A DNA stretch of 64,000 nucleotides. It comes from Pseudomonas sp. MM211 (GTDB taxonomy: Bacteria > Pseudomonadota > Gammaproteobacteria > Pseudomonadales > Pseudomonadaceae). Below, piece by piece: positions 40,144 to 50,306 of the stretch. The stretch lies in the NCBI RefSeq assembly GCF_020386635.1, contig NZ_CP081942.1:4650001-4714000 (forward strand), written 5' to 3'. The notes below the pieces were generated by a model. The model searched no databases and was not told the DNA's origin. It saw only the letters and a list, made by a program, of their open reading frames with translations. A program made the translations under genes and the position numbers. The number at the start of each line of letters is the position of its first letter. Position 1 is the first letter of the stretch.

Positions 40144-42774
40144 ATGCGCGCCAGCTCCGACGCTACTGCCCCGCCTTCTCTGCCCAAATCTCAACTCCTG
40201 CTCTGGCGCCAACGCCTGGATCGATACCGCCAGCCGCTGGGGCTGAGTGCCGCGCTGCTGCTGTTCGTGGTCGCGCTACTCGCCTGCCGGCATCTGCTCA
40301 ATGAGCTCGACCCCAGCGCTCTGCACCAATCCATCCTGGCTGTGCCGGCCGTAAACCTGTTCGGCGCCATTGGCTTGACCGTTCTGGGTTTCATCGCCCT
40401 GCTCGGTTATGAATGGTCAGCCAGCCGCTATGCAGCCGTCAGCCTGCCTGCTCGCACACTGGCTACCGGTGGCTTCTGCGCGTTCGCCATCGGCAATGCG
40501 GTCGGCCTGTCGATGCTTTCCGGTGGCTCGATTCGCTATCGTCTGTATGCCCGCCACGGCATCGGCGCTGGCGATGTGGCGCGCATGACGGTATTCGCCA
40601 GCCTGTCACTCGGCTGCGCGCTACCCCTGCTGGCAGCCCTTGCGGCCCTGGCTGATCCTGGCGCAGCGGCCGCCGCCCTGCACCTACCAACCCCGGTATT
40701 GATCGGCCTCTGCCTGGTACTTCTGGCCCTCGGCGCATCGCTGCTTCTGGCTCTGCATCGCGCTCGCCTGGCGGAAAGACCAGCCCCGGACTGCGTGACC
40801 GTGCGCCTGCACAGGCACCTGCTGCGCCTGCCCGACACACGCCTGACCCTGCTTCAGGTACTGATCACCCTTATAGATGTCAGCGCCGCTGCGGGTGTGC
40901 TGTATCTGCTGCTGCCCGAAGCGCCGCCCTTCACTACCTTTCTGCTCGTCTACCTGCTGGCTCTGGCCGCTGGCGTCCTCAGCCACGTACCCGGCGGTGT
41001 GGGCGTGTTCGAGGCGGTGCTGCTGGCGGCTTTCGCCAACGAGCTCGGCGCCGCTCCATTGGCTGCGGCGCTGCTGCTGTATCGCCTCATCTATATCGTG
41101 CTGCCGTTGCTGGTGGCGTGCCTGCTGCTGCTGGCCATGGAGCTGCGCCGCCTGGTCGATGCGCGCCAGGCGATTCGTGCCGCCAGCGGTCTTGCCGCTC
41201 CAGTCCTGGCGCTGCTGGTATTCATCTCGGGGATGGTGCTGCTGTTCTCTGGCGCGACGCCGAGCCTGGATGAACGCCTGGAGATTCTCGACTTCCTCAT
41301 CCCCCACCGGCTGATCGATGCCTCGCACTTCGGCGCCAGCTTGATCGGCCTGCTCTGCCTGCTGCTGGCCCAGGGGCTGCGGCGGCGTCTATCTGCGGCC
41401 TGGGCGATGACCCTCGGGCTGTTGATCACCGGCGCGGTGCTGTCGCTGCTCAAGGGCTTCGACTGGGAGGAAGCGTTGCTGCTGAGCATCACCGCTGGCC
41501 TGCTGGCCTTGTTCCGCCCCTACTTCTATCGCCCCAGCCGCATCATGGAACTGCCCTTCTCGCCCTGGCACCTGGCGGCCAGTGCCTGCGTGCTCGGCGC
41601 CTCCATCTGGCTGCTGTTCTTCGCCTATCAGGACGTGCCCTACGAACACCAGCTGTGGTGGCAGTTCGCGGTCAACGCTGACGCACCACGTGGCCTGCGT
41701 GCAGCGCTCGGCTGTGTGTTGCTGCTCGGCGTGGTGTTCCTCGCCTGGCTGCTGCGCGCCGCACCACCGGCCATCACTCTGCCGAGCAGCGAAGAGCTGG
41801 ATCGCGCAGCGCAGATCGTCAAGGCCTCTGGCCAAGCCGATGGCGGCTTGGCGCTGACCGGCGACAAGGCCCTGCTGGTACATACGCAAGGCGACGCCTT
41901 TCTGATGTACTCGCGCCGCGCCCGCAGCATGGTCGCCCTATTCGATCCGATCGGTACGGCGCAGCGACGTGCCGAGCTGGTCTGGCAGTTCCGCGACCTG
42001 TGCGACCGCCATCACACCCGCCCGGTGTTTTACCAGGTGCGCGCCGAGAACCTGCCGCTGTACATGGACATCGGTCTGACCGCCATCAAGCTGGGTGAAG
42101 AAGCCCGAGTCGACCTGAATCGCTTCGACCTGGAAAGCACCGGCAAGACCATGAAAGATCTGCGCTACACCTGGAACCGCGGGCAGCGCGATGGTCTGGT
42201 GCTGGAATTCTTCGAGCCGGGCCAAGCACCTCTCGACGAACTGCGCGGCATCTCGGATGCCTGGTTGAACGGCAAGCAAATGCGCGAGAAAGGCTTTTCC
42301 CTCGGCCGTTTCGACCCAGCCTACCTGCGCCACTTCCGCATCGTCGTCGCGCGAGTCGAAGGCCGCGCCGTGGCCTTCGCCAATCTGCTGGAGACCGACA
42401 GCCGCGACCTCGCCACTCTCGATCTCATGCGCGTGCTGCCGGATGCGCCAAAGCTGACCATGGAATTTCTTATGCTCGGTCTGATCCTGCATTTCAAAGC
42501 GGCCGGCTTCGCCCGCTTCAGCCTCGGTATGGTGCCGCTTTCCGGGCTGCAGCCACGTCGCGGTGCGCCGCTGGCACAGCGTCTTGGCGCTCTGGTGTTC
42601 CAGCGCGGTGAGGCGTTCTACAACTTCCAGGGCCTGCGCCGCTTCAAGGACAAGTTCCAGCCGGACTGGGAACCCCGCTACATGGCCGTACCTGCCGGGC
42701 TCGACCCGCTGGTGGCGCTGACCGATACCGCCGCGCTGATCGCCGGTGGTTTTACCGGACTGGTGAAACGTTGA
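40144..42774 (+). CDS. mprF: Aminoacyl-phosphatidylglycerol synthase/flippase MprF
   Basis: Integral membrane protein of 876 residues that transfers an amino acid from a tRNA to phosphatidylglycerol and flips the lipid, giving resistance to cationic peptides and acid. The N-terminal 500 residues hold about 14 helices with the flippase motif SMLSGGSIRYRLYARHGIG. The C-terminal synthase domain (about 550-876) shows LVHTQGDAFLMYSRRARSMVALFDPIG-type and RRFKDKFQPDWEPRYMA segments. In P. aeruginosa the homologue makes alanyl-PG; the amino acid used here cannot be read from the sequence. The ATG overlap with virJ shows an operon. Confidence 0.93.
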   Translation: MRASSDATAPPSLPKSQLLLWRQRLDRYRQPLGLSAALLLFVVALLACRHLLNELDPSALHQSILAVPAVNLFGAIGLTVLGFIALLGYEWSASRYAAVSLPARTLATGGFCAFAIGNAVGLSMLSGGSIRYRLYARHGIGAGDVARMTVFASLSLGCALPLLAALAALADPGAAAAALHLPTPVLIGLCLVLLALGASLLLALHRARLAERPAPDCVTVRLHRHLLRLPDTRLTLLQVLITLIDVSAAAGVLYLLLPEAPPFTTFLLVYLLALAAGVLSHVPGGVGVFEAVLLAAFANELGAAPLAAALLLYRLIYIVLPLLVACLLLLAMELRRLVDARQAIRAASGLAAPVLALLVFISGMVLLFSGATPSLDERLEILDFLIPHRLIDASHFGASLIGLLCLLLAQGLRRRLSAAWAMTLGLLITGAVLSLLKGFDWEEALLLSITAGLLALFRPYFYRPSRIMELPFSPWHLAASACVLGASIWLLFFAYQDVPYEHQLWWQFAVNADAPRGLRAALGCVLLLGVVFLAWLLRAAPPAITLPSSEELDRAAQIVKASGQADGGLALTGDKALLVHTQGDAFLMYSRRARSMVALFDPIGTAQRRAELVWQFRDLCDRHHTRPVFYQVRAENLPLYMDIGLTAIKLGEEARVDLNRFDLESTGKTMKDLRYTWNRGQRDGLVLEFFEPGQAPLDELRGISDAWLNGKQMREKGFSLGRFDPAYLRHFRIVVARVEGRAVAFANLLETDSRDLATLDLMRVLPDAPKLTMEFLMLGLILHFKAAGFARFSLGMVPLSGLQPRRGAPLAQRLGALVFQRGEAFYNFQGLRRFKDKFQPDWEPRYMAVPAGLDPLVALTDTAALIAGGFTGLVKR

Positions 42775-44042
42775 TGACCCGTACTGCCAAACGCCTGATA
42801 CCGATACTGATCCTCCTGCTCTTGCTGGTCGCTGGCGGCCTCTACTACTGGCTGCGGCCGCCCGCCGAAGCCAGCCTGGCACGCCAACCACTGGCCTCCG
42901 GCGGCGATCTGGTGCTCGCCACGCCGGGTGATAGGGTGCAACGTCGCGTGCTCCTGGCCCTGCCCACCGACCAGCAACTCAGCGATGCCGAGCTGTTGGA
43001 GCTCGCGCAATCCAATCACGCCATGATCGGTCAGTACCAGGCCACCCAGCAGAGCTGTGAGGCACAGGCCAAACGTCTGCAAGAAGCCACTGCACAGATG
43101 GACGGCCCAGTGAACCTGTTCGCTGGCAGCGACAACGCCGCCATGCTCGCCTGGCGCTGGCTTGCCGCCCAGACCGACGACAAGGCTCAGGCCCTGTCAG
43201 TCGGCTTCTCGCTCTCCAAGCCCGATTGCGACACACCTCCCCCGGCCAGCAGTGCCCACGGCCACTGGCTGGCCGTGTGGAACGACAACCCGGATGACGC
43301 CAGCGCCCGCTTCGTACGCCAGCAGAGCAATGCCGAAACCCTGATCGGCGACTACCAGACCGCGCCCAAGGCGTTGCTCACGGCGCAACTGCGTCGCCTG
43401 CTGCAAGGCGCCAGCGATGCCCTGCCGGTGGTCGAAGTGCCGGCAACCCTGCCCGGCGATACCGTAAGCCTGTTCTACTCCGGTGATGGCGGCTGGCGTG
43501 ACCTGGACAAAGCAGTCGCCGAACAGATGGCTGAGCGTGGCTACCCGGTGGTCGGCGTCGACACCCTGCGCTATTTCTGGCAGCGCAAGAGCCCCGAACA
43601 AGCCGCCAGCGACCTCTCTGAATTGATGCGCGAGTACCGGGAAAAATGGCACGCCAAACGCTTCGTGCTGATCGGCTACTCCTTCGGCGCTGACGTGATG
43701 CCAGCGCTCTACAACCGTCTGCCGGACAGCGACAAGAGCCAGGTCGACGCCGTTCTGCTGCTAGCCCTGGCGCGCAGCGGTGCTTTCGAAATTCGCGTTC
43801 AGGGCTGGCTCGGCAAAGACGCCAGCGAAGCGGCCACCGGGCCGGAGCTGGCCAAGCTACCGGCGGAAAAGGTGCTTTGCGTCTACGGCACAGAAGAAGC
43901 GCCCGAGAGCGGCTGCACTCAACCCGACGCCGTCGGCGAGAACCTGCAGCTGCCCGGTGGCCACCACTATGACAAGGATTACCCGGCGCTGGCCCAGCGG
44001 CTTATCACGGCAATCCAAAAACGCCAGGGCGGCACTCACTGA
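42774..44042 (+). CDS. virJ: AcvB/VirJ-family hydrolase
   Basis: 422 residues with an N-terminal signal anchor (about 8-26) and a periplasmic alpha/beta-hydrolase. The nucleophile elbow GYSFGAD near residue 300 contains the catalytic Ser, with LPGGHHYDKDYP supplying the likely His near the end. The P. aeruginosa gene after mprF encodes an alanyl-PG hydrolase of this family, and the same 1-nt coupling is seen here. ATG 42774 is used; an in-frame TTG 3 nt upstream is unlikely. Confidence 0.88.
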   Translation: MTRTAKRLIPILILLLLLVAGGLYYWLRPPAEASLARQPLASGGDLVLATPGDRVQRRVLLALPTDQQLSDAELLELAQSNHAMIGQYQATQQSCEAQAKRLQEATAQMDGPVNLFAGSDNAAMLAWRWLAAQTDDKAQALSVGFSLSKPDCDTPPPASSAHGHWLAVWNDNPDDASARFVRQQSNAETLIGDYQTAPKALLTAQLRRLLQGASDALPVVEVPATLPGDTVSLFYSGDGGWRDLDKAVAEQMAERGYPVVGVDTLRYFWQRKSPEQAASDLSELMREYREKWHAKRFVLIGYSFGADVMPALYNRLPDSDKSQVDAVLLLALARSGAFEIRVQGWLGKDASEAATGPELAKLPAEKVLCVYGTEEAPESGCTQPDAVGENLQLPGGHHYDKDYPALAQRLITAIQKRQGGTH

Positions 44043-44181
44043 CTGCGGCCAAACGAATAGCGGCACGCGCACGCAATCGACGTACGACGCTGGTGTTAGC
44101 GCAGCCATGCCGCTAGAATTGCGCACTTTTTGATCAGAGGCGCCCCAGCGCCCGCATCACCCCAGCCTGAGGTTCGCCCGC

Positions 44182-45507
44182 ATGACCACCACCGCCACGC
44201 CGAAAGTCGGCTTCGTTTCGCTCGGCTGCCCGAAAGCACTCGTCGATTCCGAGCGCATTCTCACCCAGCTGCGCATGGAAGGTTATGAAGTCGTGCCGAC
44301 CTACCAGGACGCCGACGTGGTGGTGGTCAACACCTGCGGCTTCATCGACAGCGCCAAGGCCGAGTCGCTGGAAGTGATCGGTGAAGCGATCAAGGAAAAT
44401 GGCAAGGTCATCGTCACCGGCTGCATGGGCGTAGAAGAAGGCGCGATCCGTAAAGTGCACCCCAGCGTGCTGTCGGTCACCGGCCCGCAGCAATACGAGC
44501 AGGTGGTCAACGCCGTTCATGACGTGGTGCCGCCACGCCAGGATCACAACCCATTGATCGACCTGATCCCACCGCAAGGCGTAAAACTCACCCCGCGCCA
44601 TTACGCCTACCTGAAGATTTCCGAAGGGTGTAACCACAGTTGCAGCTTCTGCATCATCCCGTCGATGCGCGGCAAGCTGGTCAGCCGCCCGGTAGGCGAC
44701 GTGCTGGGCGAGGCCGAGCGCCTGGTCAAGGCCGGCGTCAAGGAGTTGCTGGTGATCAGCCAGGACACCAGCGCCTACGGCGTCGACCTCAAGTACAAGA
44801 CCGATTTCTGGAACGGCCAGCCGGTGAAGACGCGCATGAAAGAGCTCTGCGAAGCGCTCTCCAGCATGGGCGTGTGGGTGCGCCTGCACTACGTGTACCC
44901 GTACCCCAATGTCGACGACATCATCCCGCTGATGGCCGCCGGCAAGATCCTGCCGTACCTGGACATCCCCTTCCAGCACGCCAGCCCGCGCGTACTCAAA
45001 CTGATGAAGCGCCCGGCCTTCGAAGACCGCACCCTGGCGCGCATCAAGTCGTGGCGCGAGCAGTGCCCGGATCTGACCATCCGTTCGACCTTCATCGTCG
45101 GCTTCCCCGGCGAAACCGAAGAAGACTTCCAGTACCTGCTCGACTGGCTGACCGAAGCCCAGCTCGACCGCGTCGGCTGCTTCCAGTACTCGCCGGTAGA
45201 AGGCGCGCCGGCCAACGATCTGGATGTGGATATCGTCCCGGATGACGTCAAACAGGATCGCTGGGATCGCTTCATGGCCCACCAACAGGCCATCAGCACT
45301 GCACGCCTGCAGATGAAGACCGGCCGCGAAATGGACGTGCTGATCGACGAAGTCGACGACCAAGGCGCCGTAGCCCGCTCCTGCGCCGATGCCCCGGAAA
45401 TCGACGGCAGCGTCTTCATCGAAGGCACCGACTTCCAGCCGGGCGACAAGGTGCGCGTGCGTATCGTCGACGCCGATGAATACGATATGTGGGCTGAGCG
45501 GGTTTAA
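44182..45507 (+). CDS. rimO: Ribosomal protein uS12 methylthiotransferase RimO
   Basis: Radical-SAM enzyme of 441 residues that adds a methylthio group to Asp89 of ribosomal protein S12. The N-terminal methylthiotransferase domain has its three cluster cysteines ([30 protein letters not shown]). The radical-SAM motif CNHSCSFC uses Cys150, Cys154 and Cys157. A TRAM domain is at the C-terminus. Length and motifs are normal. Confidence 0.95.
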   Translation: MTTTATPKVGFVSLGCPKALVDSERILTQLRMEGYEVVPTYQDADVVVVNTCGFIDSAKAESLEVIGEAIKENGKVIVTGCMGVEEGAIRKVHPSVLSVTGPQQYEQVVNAVHDVVPPRQDHNPLIDLIPPQGVKLTPRHYAYLKISEGCNHSCSFCIIPSMRGKLVSRPVGDVLGEAERLVKAGVKELLVISQDTSAYGVDLKYKTDFWNGQPVKTRMKELCEALSSMGVWVRLHYVYPYPNVDDIIPLMAAGKILPYLDIPFQHASPRVLKLMKRPAFEDRTLARIKSWREQCPDLTIRSTFIVGFPGETEEDFQYLLDWLTEAQLDRVGCFQYSPVEGAPANDLDVDIVPDDVKQDRWDRFMAHQQAISTARLQMKTGREMDVLIDEVDDQGAVARSCADAPEIDGSVFIEGTDFQPGDKVRVRIVDADEYDMWAERV

Positions 45508-45523
45508 CCCCTACCCTCACGAC

Positions 45524-45582
45524 AAACGCCCATTGGGTCGGGAATGACGCACAGCGTCAGCCTGGTTCAATGGGCGTTTTTG
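45524..45582 (+). terminator. Rho-independent terminator after rimO
   Basis: AAACGCCCATTG and CAATGGGCGTTTTTG enclose a smaller internal hairpin (GACGC...GCGTC), giving a branched stem ending in a T-run, 17 nt after rimO. Confidence 0.8.
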
Positions 45583-45615
45583 TATCAGGCCCTCTGGCCT
45601 TAAAGCAGGTAGACC

Positions 45616-45777
45616 ATGAATCGCCGCAAGAAGATAAAGCAGCTGTTAGAGGCCCACGCCAAAAAGGCCAATGCCAAACTGGCGCCTAAGAACAAGCCTA
45701 AATACATCTGCAAAGCCGACAGGCTGAAGCTGGCCAATGAGGCGACTGAGGCACCTGCCGTTTTGCCTGAGAGCTGA
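45616..45777 (+). CDS. DUF2986-family small basic protein
   Basis: 53 residues, ATG 45616 preceded by AGGTAGA. The sequence starts MNRRKKIKQLLEAHAKKANA and continues KLAPKNKPKYICKADR, which I recognise as the DUF2986 family of short, highly charged Gamma-proteobacterial proteins. Function unknown; nucleic-acid binding is plausible from the charge. It is too short for most automatic gene calls. It follows the rimO terminator, so it has its own promoter or reads through. Confidence 0.78.
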   Translation: MNRRKKIKQLLEAHAKKANAKLAPKNKPKYICKADRLKLANEATEAPAVLPES

Positions 45778-45866
45778 GTACTCACTGGCGCCTGTGGCTA
45801 ATACGCCATACTGCTTTTTGGCGCGGGCTAAAGTGCCTCAACCAAACGTCGGCCGCAGAGGTAGTC

Positions 45867-46454
45867 ATGTGCAAACCATGGAAGATCAGCACTGTTTATG
45901 CGCTTTGTTTTTTGCTCAGTGCCTGCATCGGTTCAACACCGCCTCAACCCTGGTTCGAGGGCGAGGCCGCATGGCCGAGTATTCACAGGTTTGAAGTGAC
46001 TACTGACGGAAAACCACAGCCCTTCGAAATCGCCACGAAAATCCACTATGTAGACACGTCCAGCACCTGGATCTACCTGTATGTGAATGACTTCAAAAGA
46101 GGCTCAGCCCCAATAAGTTATTCGGCCAAAGGTGCCTACATAGCAAAGGAAAACGGCGAACGCATCACGCCAACGCTTTATATCACCAGCCCAAATGCAG
46201 AAAACATATCGCCGGGCCTGCCGTGGGCAGGGAAAATCCCTGATATCGCCGTACGCGAAGCAGCAGTCAATCCCAACGATAGCGGCGGAGTGCATGGCGG
46301 CGTTGATGTGCGTTTCGAGACATCGCCACCAGAGGCTGGATCACGCTGGACCTTGCACTTGGGCAAAGTGACCATCGGCGATACAGACGTCGAAATCCCG
46401 GAGCGAACGATAATAGTTAGAGCCAGGCAGTGGTACACGGTGCCCGTGCAGTGA
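45867..46454 (+). CDS. Hypothetical lipoprotein
   Basis: 195 residues with a signal peptide ending in the lipobox LLSAC (Cys20). I do not recognise the family. The mature part is beta-rich with many aromatic residues (STWIYLYVND, GSRWTLHLGKVTIGD) and ends with a strand-like RARQWYTVPVQ. Base composition is lower in GC than the neighbours, which hints at recent arrival. No operon partner is apparent. Confidence 0.65.
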   Translation: MCKPWKISTVYALCFLLSACIGSTPPQPWFEGEAAWPSIHRFEVTTDGKPQPFEIATKIHYVDTSSTWIYLYVNDFKRGSAPISYSAKGAYIAKENGERITPTLYITSPNAENISPGLPWAGKIPDIAVREAAVNPNDSGGVHGGVDVRFETSPPEAGSRWTLHLGKVTIGDTDVEIPERTIIVRARQWYTVPVQ

Positions 46455-46470
46455 CTAAATAGCCCGAACA

Positions 46471-46515
46471 CGTAGGGTGGATCGGGGCGCGTAGCCAACG
46501 CGAAGCTTGTCCACC
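46471..46515. repeat. Small palindromic repeat
   Basis: GTAGGGTGGA... and ...TTGTCCACC form a hairpin with a 30-nt interior. It resembles a repeat common in Pseudomonas intergenic regions. It lies between the lipoprotein and receptor genes. Confidence 0.4.
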
Positions 46516-46664
46516 TCTCTTGTACGCGCCTCTAACTGCTTTATCAGCACAATTACCCCACCCAAGTTCCCACCCCAGGCCAGCTCGCTGTCACACTTTG
46601 TCCAACCTTTACGCCCATGGATGCATACGATTCGCGCCTGCAAACGATTCGTAAGGAATATTCC

Positions 46665-48629
46665 ATGCACGCGCCCTTCCCTCGCCGCCGTATCGGCACC
46701 CTGATTCGCCTGGCGACTTTCTGCCTGGCCACTGGCAGCACCTTCGCCTATGCCGACACCGTCGAGCTGGACGACATGGTGGTGACCGCCTCCGGTTTTG
46801 CCCAGAATCTTGAAGACGCCCCGGCGTCGGTCACCGTGATCAGCGGTGATGATCTGCGCAAGCGCTCGGTGCAGAACCTGGGTGATGCGGTGCGTGATGT
46901 GGAAGGTGTAGTGGTCAACGGCGGCGCCAACGAGACCGATATCCAGATCCGCGGCATGCCTGGCGACTACACGCTGATTCTGGTAGACGGCAAACGCCAG
47001 AGCGGGCGCGATTCGCGGGTCAATGGCAACCGTGGTTATGAGCAAAGCTTCGTGCCGCCGACGGCAGCCATCGAGCGTATCGAGGTGGTGCGCGGGCCGA
47101 TGTCATCGCTGTACGGTTCGGATGCCATCGGTGGGGTGATCAACATCATCACCCGCAAGGTATCGCCCGAGTGGGGCGGCAACATTTCCTACGATTACTC
47201 GGCGCGCCCGAATAGCGATCAGGGCAATGCCCGCAACACCCAGTTCTATCTCAATGGCCCGCTGATCAACGAAGTGCTCGGCCTGCAGGTATGGGGCAGC
47301 TACCTCGACCGCCAGGCCGATGACGACGTCGAAGCCAACGAAGGCTTCGCCAAGTCCGACAACAAGAGCCTGACCGCTCGACTGGCCCTTACGCCGACCG
47401 AGAATCATGACTTCCTGCTCGAAGCGGGCGCCTCGCGCCTGAAGAACGGCGATGGTCTCAGCGCCAACTGGTCGACCCGCGAACAGAAGAACAACCGTGA
47501 TCACTGGTCGCTGACCCACGACGGCCGCTGGGGCTGGGCGGATTCGACGCTGTCTTTCGCCGAAGAAACCACCAGCCGCGAGGGCAAGGCGACACCGGCG
47601 CAGACCGATGTGTTCGGGCGCAAGCCGGAGATCCGCAACCGCGTGCTGGACGGCAAACTGGTGATCCCCACCGACTACCACGTCACCACCACCGGCGTGC
47701 AGTGGAACGAAGCCACGCTGACCGACTGGAACCAGGCCAACCGCGGCACCTCCCGCGAGCGTGAGAACGAGGAATACTCGGTGGTGCAGAAGGCCCTGTT
47801 CGCCGAAGACGAGTGGTCGATCACCGACGACTTCGCCCTTACCACCGGCGTACGTCTGGATCATCACGAGCAGTACGGCAGCCACGTCAACCCGCGCGTC
47901 TACGGCGTCTGGCACCTGAATAACGAATGGACGCTGAAAGGCGGTGTGGCCCGCGGCTTCAAGGCGCCCGAACTGCGCGCGGTGATCGATGACTACGCCG
48001 TGGTGCGCCGCAACCGCTTCGTGCAGTTCGGTAACTCCAACCTCAAGCCCGAGAGCAGCACCAACTACGAGCTGAGCGCGATGTGGTCGAACCGTGACGA
48101 CCTGTCGGCCGGTGCCACGCTGTTCTACAACGACTTCAAGGACAAGCTGTCCACCGTCACCACCGCCGAACAGTGGCAGGGCCTGACGGTGATGGAGCGA
48201 GTCAACGTGGACAAAGCGGTGATCCGCGGTCTGGAGTTGAGCGGCAGCTGGCAGGCACTGGCCAACGTGGCGATCAAAGGTAACTTCACCTATCTGGATT
48301 CCGAGCAGAAAAGCGGCGTCGACAAGGGCCGGCCGCTGTCGCTGACTCCCAAGCGCAAGGCGAGCCTGCGTGCCGACTGGGACATCAACGAACGAACCCT
48401 GGCCTGGGCTGCCACCAACTACAGCGGCGAGGAATATGGCGCCACGCTGACCGGCCAATCGTCCCGCGCCTACACCACTGCCGACATCGGTGGCTCGTAC
48501 AAGCTGACGCAGAACCTGACGCTCAACTCGGCCATCTACAACCTGGGTAACAAACGCCTCAACGACGAGGACGACGGCACGGTCAATTATGGCCGTACCT
48601 ACTGGCTGGGCGCGTCGCTGGACTTCTGA
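46665..48629 (+). CDS. TonB-dependent receptor, CirA/IrgA type
   Basis: Outer-membrane siderophore receptor of 654 residues. It has a signal peptide (about 1-30), a TonB-box-like stretch (LDDMVVTASGF), a plug with LYGSDAIGGVINIITRK, and a 22-strand barrel ending in the aromatic GASLDF. It is paralogous to the receptor at the left edge; both share the plug end RKVSPEWGG. Start 46665 follows AAGGAATA and gives the signal peptide; the open frame from 46617 is rejected. A clear Fur box was not seen. Ligand is probably a catecholate siderophore. Confidence 0.87.
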   Translation: MHAPFPRRRIGTLIRLATFCLATGSTFAYADTVELDDMVVTASGFAQNLEDAPASVTVISGDDLRKRSVQNLGDAVRDVEGVVVNGGANETDIQIRGMPGDYTLILVDGKRQSGRDSRVNGNRGYEQSFVPPTAAIERIEVVRGPMSSLYGSDAIGGVINIITRKVSPEWGGNISYDYSARPNSDQGNARNTQFYLNGPLINEVLGLQVWGSYLDRQADDDVEANEGFAKSDNKSLTARLALTPTENHDFLLEAGASRLKNGDGLSANWSTREQKNNRDHWSLTHDGRWGWADSTLSFAEETTSREGKATPAQTDVFGRKPEIRNRVLDGKLVIPTDYHVTTTGVQWNEATLTDWNQANRGTSRERENEEYSVVQKALFAEDEWSITDDFALTTGVRLDHHEQYGSHVNPRVYGVWHLNNEWTLKGGVARGFKAPELRAVIDDYAVVRRNRFVQFGNSNLKPESSTNYELSAMWSNRDDLSAGATLFYNDFKDKLSTVTTAEQWQGLTVMERVNVDKAVIRGLELSGSWQALANVAIKGNFTYLDSEQKSGVDKGRPLSLTPKRKASLRADWDINERTLAWAATNYSGEEYGATLTGQSSRAYTTADIGGSYKLTQNLTLNSAIYNLGNKRLNDEDDGTVNYGRTYWLGASLDF

Positions 48630-48946
48630 TGCCCTGAGCGCTCCGCACCCGCTACTGCACCCGAGTCGGACGCGTAGAGTCCTGCAAGGGCATTCCCACG
48701 CGGAGCGTGAGGAACGATCAATGTGGTGGGCTAAAGCCCACCCTACTCCCCAGAAGCATGAACCGTAGGGTGGGGCTTTAGCCCACCAAAGCCATTCAAC
48801 GCCGATGGTGGCTGGCTATTTGATCGTTCCCACGCTCCGCGTGGGAACGCAACGCAACCCCGGGCGCTCCGCGCCCGTTACCGCACCTGAGTCGGACGCA
48901 GCGCGTCCTGCAAAGTCATTCCCACGCAGAGCGTGAGGAACGATCA
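48630..48946. repeat. Mosaic of palindromic elements between receptor and transporter genes
   Basis: 317 bp with no gene. It contains a truncated copy of a BIME-like element (about 48634-48720), a GTAGGGTGG hairpin pair (48724-48787) and one complete element (48821-48946) with inverted ends built on CCCACGCTCCGCGTGGG and CGTGAGGAACGATCA. The interior carries GGGCGCTCCGCGCCC. The complete element ends exactly at the stop codon of the minus-strand transporter gene. Confidence 0.75.
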
Positions 48947-50284
48947 CTAGTGACTGGCAAGCACCTCCCTCGTCCCCTCTTTCGCCTCCGGCGTGGCGCG
49001 CTTGCTCATCTCGTCGGCCTGCCTGCCCAGGTACCAGCCGAGTGCTCCCCAGACCAATGCGCAGAGCGCACCCACGATTGCCACCAGCACCGCACCCTGG
49101 CTGAGCATATCCAGGCCACTCTTCAACCAGCCACTGATCGCATCGCCGGCCCGGTAGACGACGGTGTCGATAAAGCCCTTCGCCTTGTATTTGCTCTCGG
49201 CATCCAGCGGCGCGAAGAGCATTTCCCGTCCAGGCCTGACGAAGGCGTACTCACCAATGCGTCTGACGATCATCAGCCCCGCCAGCATGGCGAACGTCGG
49301 CGCCAGGGCAAGCCCGATAAAGCCCACGCAGACCAATATCGGCACGATCGCCAACAACATGCGCACGCCCAGTTTCTGAGCGATGCGCCCGGTAATGAAC
49401 AACTGCGACAGCAAGGCGCCGGCCTGCACGATCACATCGATGATGCCGAATACCCGGATCTGCGACTCGCGGTCAGGGAAGCGCTCAGCCACCAGGCGCG
49501 CCTGCTCGAAATACAAAAAGGTCGTCACGGTCGCGAGCAGCACCACGAATCCGGCAATCGCCAGCAGATAAGGCGATTGCAGCACCCGCGTCAGGCCGCT
49601 GAATGGATTGCCCGTCAGCGGCTTGCGGGTGCTCTCCGTAGGTGCCGCGCCCGGTCTGCCGGCGCCACCCACTTCCCGCCAGCGCATCAGCGGTGCCTTG
49701 AGCGCCAGCGCGGCGCCTAGCAGCATGGCCGCCAGTAGCATCAACCCGGACTCGCCGATAACGCCGACCAGCAGCGCACTCATGGCCGGCCCGACCAGGC
49801 CGCCAACACTGGCGCCAGCCGCGATGAACGCGAACAGTCGTTTGGCCTGCCGCCCGTCGAACACATCGGCCATCAGGCTCCAGGCTACCGAGACCACGAA
49901 CAGGTTGTAGACCGAGATCCACACGTAGAACACCCTTGCCAGCCAGACGTTTTCATCACTGAGCTGAAACAGCCCGGCAAAGGCCAGCAGGTTCAGACAG
50001 AAGAACCCGTAGACCCAGTCGACGAAGTGGATACGCGGCACCCGGGAGCTGAGCCAGGCGAACGACGGCACCGCCACCAGCATGACCACGAAGGTGGCGG
50101 TGAACAGCCATTGCAGGTTCTCGATACCGGCCATGATGCCCATCGACTCGCGAATGGGCCGCAGCATGAAATAGCCGGAGAACAGGCAGAAAAACAGGGC
50201 GAACCCCGCAAGTGCGGGACTCAGTTCGTGGCGTTCGGCGTTGATGGCGACGCCGAAGCGCCGCACCAGATTTGCTGAAAACAT
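48947..50284 (-). CDS. MFS/Npt-like membrane transporter
   Basis: 445 residues with about 12 membrane helices. The N-terminal region FFCLFSGYFMLRPIRESMG resembles nucleotide (ATP:ADP antiporter-like, Npt) and MFS transporters. The substrate cannot be told. The TAG stop abuts a palindromic repeat element. It lies 22 nt after the short-chain dehydrogenase gene and on the same strand, so the two form an operon. Confidence 0.75.
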   Translation of the reverse strand: MFSANLVRRFGVAINAERHELSPALAGFALFFCLFSGYFMLRPIRESMGIMAGIENLQWLFTATFVVMLVAVPSFAWLSSRVPRIHFVDWVYGFFCLNLLAFAGLFQLSDENVWLARVFYVWISVYNLFVVSVAWSLMADVFDGRQAKRLFAFIAAGASVGGLVGPAMSALLVGVIGESGLMLLAAMLLGAALALKAPLMRWREVGGAGRPGAAPTESTRKPLTGNPFSGLTRVLQSPYLLAIAGFVVLLATVTTFLYFEQARLVAERFPDRESQIRVFGIIDVIVQAGALLSQLFITGRIAQKLGVRMLLAIVPILVCVGFIGLALAPTFAMLAGLMIVRRIGEYAFVRPGREMLFAPLDAESKYKAKGFIDTVVYRAGDAISGWLKSGLDMLSQGAVLVAIVGALCALVWGALGWYLGRQADEMSKRATPEAKEGTREVLASH

Positions 50285-50306
50285 GATCGGCGCTCCTGGC
50301 GTTGGT

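Noticed and set aside
44134..45363. 409-residue minus-strand open frame
   Set aside because: Shadow of rimO, whose cluster cysteines and domains are all in the plus-strand frame.
47103..48458. 451-residue minus-strand open frame
   Set aside because: Shadow of the TonB-dependent receptor on the plus strand.
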